In this document: positions 58,012 through 64,000 of the stretch, piece by piece
Numbering within the stretch: position 1 is the stretch's first letter
Layout of the letters: every line of letters begins with the position of its first letter
NCBI RefSeq assembly: GCF_014204895.1
Contig: NZ_JACHMF010000001.1
Span: forward strand, 7,192,001-7,256,000
Origin: Paractinoplanes abujensis
Lineage (GTDB): Bacteria; Actinomycetota; Actinomycetes; Mycobacteriales; Micromonosporaceae
Length of the DNA stretch: 64,000 nucleotides
Direction: 5' to 3'
Translations under genes and position numbers: made by a program
Notes under the pieces: model-generated
Told to the model about the DNA's origin: nothing
Database searches by the model: none
The model's input: the letters and a program-made list of their open reading frames with translations, nothing else

Positions 58012-58650
58012 GTGACGTTGTTTCCCCGTGCACTGAGTGCTGTTGTGGCGCTCGCTCTGCTCACGTCGTGTGAGCCCGGTGGTTCCGCGCCGTCGGCGAC
58101 GGCACCTTCCGTCCCGGCCGCAACGAGCACTGCGGCGGCCGCTGCGGCTGCGCCGCCCTGTGCTGTCGAGACGGAGCCCCGCCTGCTGCTGAAGAAGGAC
58201 GACGTGTGGACCATGGCCGAGCTGGACGCCACGTCGCAAGTGGCGTTCCAGCTCAGCGGCACGTGCGACGACGGGCCGGCCTGGCCGCAGGGCTGCGACG
58301 GATTCGGCGAGGTGCTGAGTGAGGGCTGGCCCGGCTACCGGACCGGCGGTGCCTACTACGTCGCCGCCCTCAGCGTGCTCGGTCTTTCCGGCGGCACGGT
58401 CGACGAGCAAGTGCTGTTGTTCCGTACGCCGCGCAGCGACGGCTTGAAGAAGTTGGTGGACGAGGCGCGGGCGTGCGGGGCGACGGCCGGTGCCGACGTC
58501 GCGGGGGCCACGGTCTACCAGCTTCCCGCTCGGGCGTCACAAAGCCGGTACGTCGTCATCGACGCCACGGCCGCCGTCCTCATTCAGGCGCCCGGCGACC
58601 TGGACGCGGCCAAGTTGATCAGAACGGCCGTGCGGCGGGCGCGAGGCTGA
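58012..58650 (+). CDS. Small secreted lipoprotein, function unknown
   Basis: 212 residues. Lipoprotein signal FPRALSAVVALALLTSC, then an Ala/Ser/Pro/Thr linker and a compact domain with cysteines in PPCAVE, GTCDDG, QGCDGFG and RACGATAG (likely two disulfides). The C-terminal alternating beta/alpha pattern (QSRYVVIDATAAVLIQAPGDLDAAKLIRTAVRRA) resembles the PknH/LpqQ-type sensor fold, but this is a weak impression. GTG start at 58012. It follows the protease terminator and is convergent with the next gene. Confidence 0.75.
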   Translation: MTLFPRALSAVVALALLTSCEPGGSAPSATAPSVPAATSTAAAAAAAPPCAVETEPRLLLKKDDVWTMAELDATSQVAFQLSGTCDDGPAWPQGCDGFGEVLSEGWPGYRTGGAYYVAALSVLGLSGGTVDEQVLLFRTPRSDGLKKLVDEARACGATAGADVAGATVYQLPARASQSRYVVIDATAAVLIQAPGDLDAAKLIRTAVRRARG

Positions 58651-58670
58651 CGCCGGCGCTCGGACCGGCG

Positions 58671-59357
58671 TTACTGCTGGGCGCCGGCGGAGAACGGCTG
58701 CTGTTCGGTCTCGGTGTCGTCGTTGTCGACCGGCTCCTCGTGCAGGCGCGGGTCGTCCGGAGTGGCGGCCGGAGTGGGCTTCTGCTTCGGCTCCTTGTGC
58801 TTCTTCTGCTTCTGCTTCTGCGGCTCGGCCGACGATGCCGGCGTCTCCGGTGCGGGCGAGGCGGCGGCGCCGGACGGCAGCGACGAGGCAGCGGGCGGCG
58901 TCGTCGAGCCGGCCGAAGCGACGGCCGCGGGCAGGATGATCACCCCGCCCAGGGGCATACCGGAGACGTCGGGCTTGTCGGTGGCCGGCAGCGTCCGCGA
59001 CGCCTCGGGGGCGGGTAGCCCGCCCAGGCCGCCCAGCAGCGGCACTCCGCCGTCGGAGGACTCGGCGGCCTCGGTGCGGCCGGACCCCGGCAGCGCCTGC
59101 CGCAGGCTGGTGCCGTTGCGGCCGGGCTTGGCCTGCAGGAGCGGGTCCTGGGCGACCGGGGCGTCCCGGAGCGAGCTGTGACCAAGCGGATTGTCCACAT
59201 TGATCCCGCCGCCCGAGCTCAGCAGGCCGGCCAGTCGCTCGTCGGCCTGCTGAGCCGCGGCGTCGGTGCCGGGCAGCAGGTCGGCCTGGGCGGGCGCGGC
59301 CGTGAACAGGAAGATCCCGCCGGCGAGGGCCGCTCCGGCATACCACAACTTGTGCAC
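58671..59357 (-). CDS. Secreted low-complexity protein
   Basis: 228 residues. Signal peptide HKLWYAGAALAGGIFLFTAAPAQA with a clear AQA-type cleavage site, then a largely disordered chain: GGGINVDNPLGHSSL, GGVPLLGGLGGLPAP and a Lys/Pro/Gln-rich stretch (EPQKQKQKKHKEPKQKPTP), ending acidic. No cysteine in the mature part, no enzymatic motif. The GTG at 59357 has a strong GGAGGAGA (complement of 59361-59368). It may be a cell-surface or wall-associated protein; a chaplin or rodlin assignment is not supported. One TTGTCCACA (59191-59199) lies within the gene. Confidence 0.75.
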   Translation of the reverse strand: MHKLWYAGAALAGGIFLFTAAPAQADLLPGTDAAAQQADERLAGLLSSGGGINVDNPLGHSSLRDAPVAQDPLLQAKPGRNGTSLRQALPGSGRTEAAESSDGGVPLLGGLGGLPAPEASRTLPATDKPDVSGMPLGGVIILPAAVASAGSTTPPAASSLPSGAAASPAPETPASSAEPQKQKQKKHKEPKQKPTPAATPDDPRLHEEPVDNDDTETEQQPFSAGAQQ

Positions 59358-59452
59358 TGTTCTCCTCCTGGCAGGGCCGAATTCGGACCAAAGTGTCAGA
59401 TGGGGCAACGACCGGCCACGGCGGACGGTTCCGGCTGGTTACGATCGCGAGC

Positions 59453-61228
59453 GTGGCTACGGATTCGGGGAAGGACGGCGTACGGAAGTCCCTCGTCGCC
59501 CGGCTGCGGGAGCGCAACGGTGACGCGCGGCCGCACTTCGTGATCTGCGGTTCGGACGCCCTCGTCTATACGCTGGCCGACGAGCTGGCCACCGCGGGCC
59601 GTATCCGGCTGACCGTGATCACGCCGCCTGACCTGCGCCCCGCCGTTCCCGATCTCAACGGTTTACGAGCCCGGGGCGTGCGGGTGATCACCGCGGCCCG
59701 GCTCGACGAGCGCACCTTCCGCGAGGCCGGTCTGGCCGGTGCCACGGCCCTGGCCCTCGTCATGCCGGACGACATGGTCAACCTGCATGCGGCGCTGTGC
59801 GCGCGGGCCGTCGAGGGTGATCTGCGCCTCGTCATTCGCATGTTCACAACCGGTCTGGCGTACGGGGTCCGTCGTCTTTTCGCCGACTGCGCGGTGCTCT
59901 CCGACGCCGCGATGGCCGCGCCCGCCTTCGTGGCCGCCGCGCTGGGCGAGGTCGCGCCGACCCATTTCCGGTACGCGGCCCGCACCCTGACCGTGGCCCG
60001 GCGCGGCGACGTGCCGGAGCAGTCGTCACTGCTCACGCTGGCCACTGCCACCGACAACGGCCGCATCACCGTGCTCCCGGCCGAGCCCGCGGAGTCCGCA
60101 CGACAACCGGGCGACCTGGTGCTGGCCGAGGCCTCGGGTCGTCCGGCGGCCCAGGCGGTGACCGCCCGCAGGCTGGCCCGGGCGGGCCGGCGCCGCCGAC
60201 CGTGGCTGTCGATCGGCCGCGCCGTGCGGGTCGGCCTGACCCGCAAGCTGGGCATCGCCGTGCTGGTCGCACTGGGTCTGACAGTCGTCTCGGGCATCCT
60301 GCTGACGCGGCTGACCGGCGTCGACGGCTTCTGGAAGTCGATCTACATCACGCTGCTGACAGTGGTCGGCTCGTCCGATGTGGAGCCTGAGAACACGGCC
60401 GCCGCGCAGGCCGCCCAGCTGGTGCTGACGCTGGCCGGGGTCGCGCTGCTGCCGTTGATCACCGCGGCTGTGGTCGACGGCGTGGTCCGCACGCGGCTGG
60501 CCCTGAACCGGGGCGAGGTGCTCAAGGTCCACAGCGGTCACATCGTGCTGGTCGGCCTGGGCACGGTCGGCACGCGGGTGCTGCGTCAGCTGATCGATCT
60601 CGGACTCGATGTGGTGGCGATCGATCGTGATCCGAAGGCCCGCGGCGTCAAGGTGGCCGAGTCGCTGGGCGTGCCGGTGATCGCGGGGGACGCGTCGCAG
60701 GAGGAGACGCTGCGGGCCGCCTCGATCCACCGTTGCCAGGCGCTCGTGGTGGTCTCGACCAACGACGCCGTCAACCTGCAGGCCGCCCTGCACGCCCGGG
60801 CCGCCCGCGAGGACATCCGCGTCGTGCTGCGGCTGTTCGACGACGACTTCGCCCAGCGGGTCGAGGCGGCGTTCCACATCAATATCTCGCGCAGCGTCTC
60901 CCGGCTCTGTGCGCCCGCGTTCGCCGCCGCCATGCGCGAGCGCGAGGTGCTGGCCACGATCCCCGTCGAGCGCCACGCGTTGCTGGTGGCGGCGGTGAAG
61001 GTGCGGCCCGGCTCGGCCCTGGACGGTGCGCCGCTCGATGCGGCCGAGCGCCCCGAGAGCACCCGCGTGATCGGCATGACCGCGGCCGGCTCGGAGTGGG
61101 TCGACTGGCTGCCCGACCGCCGCCGGGTGCTGGCCGCGGGCGACGAGGTCGTGGTGGTGGCCCGCCGGGCCGGATTGCGCGCCTTGCTGGAGGAAGCCGC
61201 GCCGCTGCTCGGCTCAGCCGGCGAGTGA
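59453..61228 (+). CDS. Ion-channel-like protein with two TrkA-N (RCK) domains
   Basis: 591 residues. An N-terminal Rossmann domain (PHFVICGSDALVYTLADELATAGRIRLTVIT) binds NAD-like ligands. A two-helix pore module follows (GIAVLVALGLTVVSGILL near 266-284, pore stretch FWKSIYITLLTVVGSSDVEPE, and LVLTLAGVALLPLITAAVVDGVV near 323-345), then a second TrkA-N domain (GHIVLVGLGTVGTRVLRQLIDLGLDVVAIDRD) with a C-terminal TrkA-C-like part. The pore reads TVVGSSD where K+ channels have TVGYGD, so K+ selectivity is doubtful. The GTG at 59453 is inferred. The 3' end overlaps the convergent DUF4032 gene by 15 bp. Confidence 0.88.
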   Translation: MATDSGKDGVRKSLVARLRERNGDARPHFVICGSDALVYTLADELATAGRIRLTVITPPDLRPAVPDLNGLRARGVRVITAARLDERTFREAGLAGATALALVMPDDMVNLHAALCARAVEGDLRLVIRMFTTGLAYGVRRLFADCAVLSDAAMAAPAFVAAALGEVAPTHFRYAARTLTVARRGDVPEQSSLLTLATATDNGRITVLPAEPAESARQPGDLVLAEASGRPAAQAVTARRLARAGRRRRPWLSIGRAVRVGLTRKLGIAVLVALGLTVVSGILLTRLTGVDGFWKSIYITLLTVVGSSDVEPENTAAAQAAQLVLTLAGVALLPLITAAVVDGVVRTRLALNRGEVLKVHSGHIVLVGLGTVGTRVLRQLIDLGLDVVAIDRDPKARGVKVAESLGVPVIAGDASQEETLRAASIHRCQALVVVSTNDAVNLQAALHARAAREDIRVVLRLFDDDFAQRVEAAFHINISRSVSRLCAPAFAAAMREREVLATIPVERHALLVAAVKVRPGSALDGAPLDAAERPESTRVIGMTAAGSEWVDWLPDRRRVLAAGDEVVVVARRAGLRALLEEAAPLLGSAGE

Positions 61229-62443
61229 CTCCACCTCGACGCCCAGCACGGCCTGCTCGTCGGGCTTCTTGGCCAGCACGTCGGTGAGGTAGCTCTGCAC
61301 GGCCGGGGCCATGCCGACGTCGCGCCCGGCCCGCTCGGAGAGCAGCCACTTGTGCTGGATGATCTGCGTGAAGATCTCCTGCGGTTCCAGCTTGTTGCGC
61401 AGACCGGCCGGGACCGCGCGCACGACCGGCTCGAAGACCTCGGTCAGCCAGCGGTGTGCGGCCTGCTGCTCGTCCGTCAGCAGGCTTTCCGCCCGGTAGG
61501 TGTCGAGGTCGTTGAGCAGCTGGCGGGCCTGGTTCTCCTCGGCGTCGAGGCCGGTCAGGCGAAGCAGCCGGCGCGTGTGGTAGCCGGCGTCGACGACCTT
61601 GGGCCGGATGCGCACGCCGCCGTCCACGGTGGACATCGCGACTTCGGCCACGTCGAAACCGAGCTCGTTGAGCCGCCGGATGCGCCGCTCGATGTCGTGC
61701 CGGGCGTCGCCGCGTGGCACTTCCTGCTCGTACGTCACCTCGTGCCACAGCCGTTCGTAGCGCGCGACGATGTCGTCGACCACGGCCTCGGGGTCGATCG
61801 ACTCGTGCAGCAGCTCGGCCGCCTCCAGGTCGAGCAGCTCGCCGAAGATGTTGAGCCGCAGGATCTCGATGTCCTCGCTGCGCTGGCCCTCGGAGAGTTT
61901 GGGGTAGAGGTTGCCGGTCTCGGCGTCGACCAGGTAGGCCGCGAACGCGCCCGCGTCCCGCCGGAACAGCGTGTTCGACAGTGAGCAGTCGCCCCAGGAG
62001 AAGCCGGTGAGGTGCATCCGCACGATCAGGGCGGCCAGCGCGTCGAGCAGGCGATTGAGCGTGTTCGGCCGCAGGGTGTGCGAGAACAACGCGCGGTACG
62101 GCAGCGAGAACTGCAGGTGGCGCGTGATCAGCACGGTTTCCAGCGGCTCGCCCTCAGGCGTTTCCCGGTCGTTGACGATCGCCACCGCCTCGACCGCGGG
62201 GAAGTCGATCCGTTCGAGTGCGCGCAGGAGGTCGTACTCCTTTTCGGCGATCCGCTCCCGGGTCTCCTTCAACGCGTAGACCACATCGTTGAGCTTCACG
62301 AACCGCACGATGTGGCGCGAGATGCCCTGGGGCAGGGCGACCAGGTGATCGGCCGGCCAGTCCTCGAGCGGAATGCCCCACGGCAGATCCAGCAGCGCCG
62401 GGTCGACGAGGGCGGAAGTGATGCGCACCGAACCAGTGTGCAC
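61214..62443 (-). CDS. DUF4032 protein with kinase-like fold
   Basis: 409 residues. Matches the actinobacterial DUF4032 family: a kinase-like N-terminal half with a Lys in VVYALKETRERIAEKEYDLLRAL (candidate beta3 Lys and helix C Glu), catalytic-loop-like MHLTGFSWGDCSLSNTLF and AAYLVDAETGN in the place of the DFG metal site, as in lipopolysaccharide-kinase-like folds. The C-terminal half is helical and unassigned. Substrate unknown. GTG at 62443 or 62428 start. Cytoplasmic, monocistronic. Confidence 0.82.
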   Translation of the reverse strand: MHTGSVRITSALVDPALLDLPWGIPLEDWPADHLVALPQGISRHIVRFVKLNDVVYALKETRERIAEKEYDLLRALERIDFPAVEAVAIVNDRETPEGEPLETVLITRHLQFSLPYRALFSHTLRPNTLNRLLDALAALIVRMHLTGFSWGDCSLSNTLFRRDAGAFAAYLVDAETGNLYPKLSEGQRSEDIEILRLNIFGELLDLEAAELLHESIDPEAVVDDIVARYERLWHEVTYEQEVPRGDARHDIERRIRRLNELGFDVAEVAMSTVDGGVRIRPKVVDAGYHTRRLLRLTGLDAEENQARQLLNDLDTYRAESLLTDEQQAAHRWLTEVFEPVVRAVPAGLRNKLEPQEIFTQIIQHKWLLSERAGRDVGMAPAVQSYLTDVLAKKPDEQAVLGVEVESLAG

Positions 62444-62548
62444 GTTCCGGAGCGCGCGTCGCTGCCGCAGGTGGCTCGTTACACAGGTGCGAGAACGCCG
62501 GATTAGTAAATATGTCCCTGATGTGACACGAATGGCGGGTTAATCACA

Positions 62549-63991
62549 GTGCCGTTGACGACCGGGCGACGTAAGGCAGGCATAGCGATCGGGGCGTGCG
62601 TCGCCGTGGTGCTGGCGGGCGCGGCGGGAGCGACCGCCTGGCATGCGGCCGGCGACAACGGCAAACCCGTGGGCACCTGGCAGGACGCTCCGGCTGCGGC
62701 CCGTACGCCGGTGGCGGCGGACCAGCGCCTCGGAAACGGACAAAGCCCTCCTGATGCCACCGTGGATCGGCAAAAAGCTGAGAAGCCGGCCGGCGGTCCG
62801 ACGAACTCGCCCAGCGCCGCCGTCAAGGAACCGCGCACCGAGGCGACCACCACGCCCGCGCAGCCCGGCACCGCGGAACGGCCGATCGAGTCCGGCACCG
62901 CCAACGGCCGCCAACGAGTGGGTGAGTCGCTGCGCGTGACGAAGCAGCTCGGCTCCGTCGCCGGCAAACCCGAGAAGGAGACGTTCCGCTACCCGGGAGC
63001 GTCCTATGTGAAGCTGCACTTCTCGCGAATGGCGCTGCTGCCCGGCGACTACGTGACCGTCTCCAACGCCGACGGCACCGAGAGCTACCGGTACGAGGCC
63101 ACGCAGAACCCGGCCGACAGCGACCGCTGGGCCATGTCGGTCACCGGCGACACGGCAGTGCTCGAGGTGCACCGTGGCCCCGGCAACCCGCTCGAGCTGG
63201 GCCGCCTGCCCGGCGACCCCGGCGTCGTGGTCGACCGGGTGGCCAAGGGCTTCACCCGTACGGAACAGGACCGTCAGCCCGAGAAGCAGCTCATCGCCCC
63301 CGGCCGTACGGGCCGGGAGGAATCGGTCTGCGGCAGTGACACGTCGGCCGACGCCGCCTGCTACCGCTCCTCCGACCCGGTCGCCTACACGAAGTCCAAG
63401 GCGATCGCCCGGTTGCTGATCAACGGGACCGAGTTGTGCACCGGCTGGCGGGTCGGCCCGAAGAACCGCATGCTCACCAACAACCACTGCTTCACCACGT
63501 CGTCCGAGGCGTACGACACCGAGGTCTGGTTCAACTACCAGTGCGCGACCTGCGGCGGCTACGACGTCTACCAGCCGACCAAGGTGTGGGGCTCCCAGGT
63601 GGTCGCGACCGACCGCACGTACGACTTCACCCTGTTCTCGGTCGACAAGTTCGCCGCGATCCAGAAGTACGGCTACCTCACGCTGGACACCAAGCGACCG
63701 GCCAAGAACCAGGAGCTGTACGTGCCGCAGCACCCGGCGGGCGAACCCACGCGGATCGCCGGATCGCTGGGCGAGAAGGCCGGGAACTGCTCGGTGGTCA
63801 ACCCGGGCTACGACGGGTACGCCACCGGGTCGGACGTGGCGTACTACTGCGACACCGAGGGCGGCTCGTCCGGCTCGCCGGTGCTGTCCCGCGCGACCAA
63901 CAAGGTGGTGGCGCTGCACCACTTCGGCGGTTGCCCCAATTCCGGCGTACGGGCCGACCTGCTCGCCGCCAAGCTGGCCAAGAACCTCTAG
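62549..63991 (+). CDS. Secreted trypsin-like (S1-fold) serine protease with long N-terminal region
   Basis: 480 residues. A signal/anchor (AGIAIGACVAVVLAGAAGATAW) is followed by a ~70-residue Pro/Ala/Thr-rich segment, a beta domain (~125-235, FRYPGASYVKLHFSRMALLPGDYVTV, probably a pro- or binding domain) and a peptidase domain with His313 (LTNNHCF), Asp359 (RTYDFTLF) and Ser441 (DTEGGSSGSPVL). Cysteines at CTGW, NHC, QCATC, GNC and YYC would form disulfides. The set resembles bacterial glutamyl-endopeptidase/lysyl-endopeptidase-like enzymes. GTG start at 62549. No terminator is seen before the window ends. Confidence 0.9.
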   Translation: MPLTTGRRKAGIAIGACVAVVLAGAAGATAWHAAGDNGKPVGTWQDAPAAARTPVAADQRLGNGQSPPDATVDRQKAEKPAGGPTNSPSAAVKEPRTEATTTPAQPGTAERPIESGTANGRQRVGESLRVTKQLGSVAGKPEKETFRYPGASYVKLHFSRMALLPGDYVTVSNADGTESYRYEATQNPADSDRWAMSVTGDTAVLEVHRGPGNPLELGRLPGDPGVVVDRVAKGFTRTEQDRQPEKQLIAPGRTGREESVCGSDTSADAACYRSSDPVAYTKSKAIARLLINGTELCTGWRVGPKNRMLTNNHCFTTSSEAYDTEVWFNYQCATCGGYDVYQPTKVWGSQVVATDRTYDFTLFSVDKFAAIQKYGYLTLDTKRPAKNQELYVPQHPAGEPTRIAGSLGEKAGNCSVVNPGYDGYATGSDVAYYCDTEGGSSGSPVLSRATNKVVALHHFGGCPNSGVRADLLAAKLAKNL

Positions 63992-64000
63992 TTTTGAGGA

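Overview
The window is a very GC-rich (roughly 70-73%) actinobacterial chromosome segment with many GTG starts, short intergenic gaps and many 4-bp ATGA/GTGA overlaps. Gene content points to Micromonosporaceae, most like Actinoplanes: the conserved disA-radA-lpqE/carD-ispD-ispF and cysS-rlmB housekeeping block, MsiK-dependent sugar uptake, CGTACG-rich coding DNA and a type III polyketide synthase cluster. Genus is an inference; no 16S rRNA gene is present. There is no replication origin, prophage or CRISPR array.

Layout. 0-2.7 kb: disA (cut by the window edge), radA and an LpqE-like lipoprotein. 2.8-7.1 kb: a small cluster of UbiA-type prenyltransferase, SAM methyltransferase, acyl-CoA-dehydrogenase-fold flavoenzyme, type III PKS and a coupled small membrane protein, probably making a prenylated, methylated alkyl-phenol. 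7.1-10.1 kb: an anchored thioredoxin-like protein, carD, ispD and ispF. 10.1-11.5 kb: two DnaA-box-like repeats and a TPR membrane protein. 11.6-19.9 kb: a complete chitosan oligosaccharide system (regulator csnR, transporter csnEFG, glycosidase csnH, kinase csnK, divergent GH46 chitosanase). 20.6-22.9 kb: a LysR regulator divergent from a dialkylglycine decarboxylase. 24.2-34.2 kb: tyrosine catabolism (fahA plus an unknown coupled gene, hmgA, an aromatic aminotransferase and hpd), interleaved with a ROK/MFS pair and two RDD membrane proteins. 35.8-45.6 kb: Fe-S (class I) fumarase, two tandem giant SARP-NTPase-TPR regulators, then class II fumarase fumC coupled to the second regulator. 45.6-48.2 kb: cysS and rlmB. 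48.2-49.8 kb: REP-like palindromes, a nested inverted-repeat element, a complete IS481-family insertion sequence with its target duplication, and tRNA-Thr(TGT). 50-64 kb: msiK, an Hsp70-like/beta-propeller fusion, a GNAT acetyltransferase, a secreted subtilisin-like protease, a lipoprotein, a secreted low-complexity protein, a TrkA-N/ion-channel protein with an unusual filter, a DUF4032 kinase-like protein and a secreted trypsin-like protease.

How it fits together. Secreted chitosanase would cut chitosan, CsnE binds the oligomers, CsnFG import them using an ATPase not encoded in the operon (MsiK, about 33 kb away, is the obvious candidate), and CsnH and CsnK process them, with CsnR repressing through TAACAGTT-type sites. 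Tyrosine would go via transamination, Hpd, HmgA and FahA to fumarate and acetoacetate; no recognisable maleylacetoacetate isomerase is present, and the unknown gene coupled to fahA is a candidate for that gap. Fumarate then meets two unrelated fumarases in the same window.

The main structural observation is that housekeeping genes adjacent in mycobacteria (lpqE, carD, ispD, ispF, cysS, rlmB) are split here by two accessory blocks, about 5.5 kb and 35.5 kb. No integrase or attachment-site repeats mark their edges.
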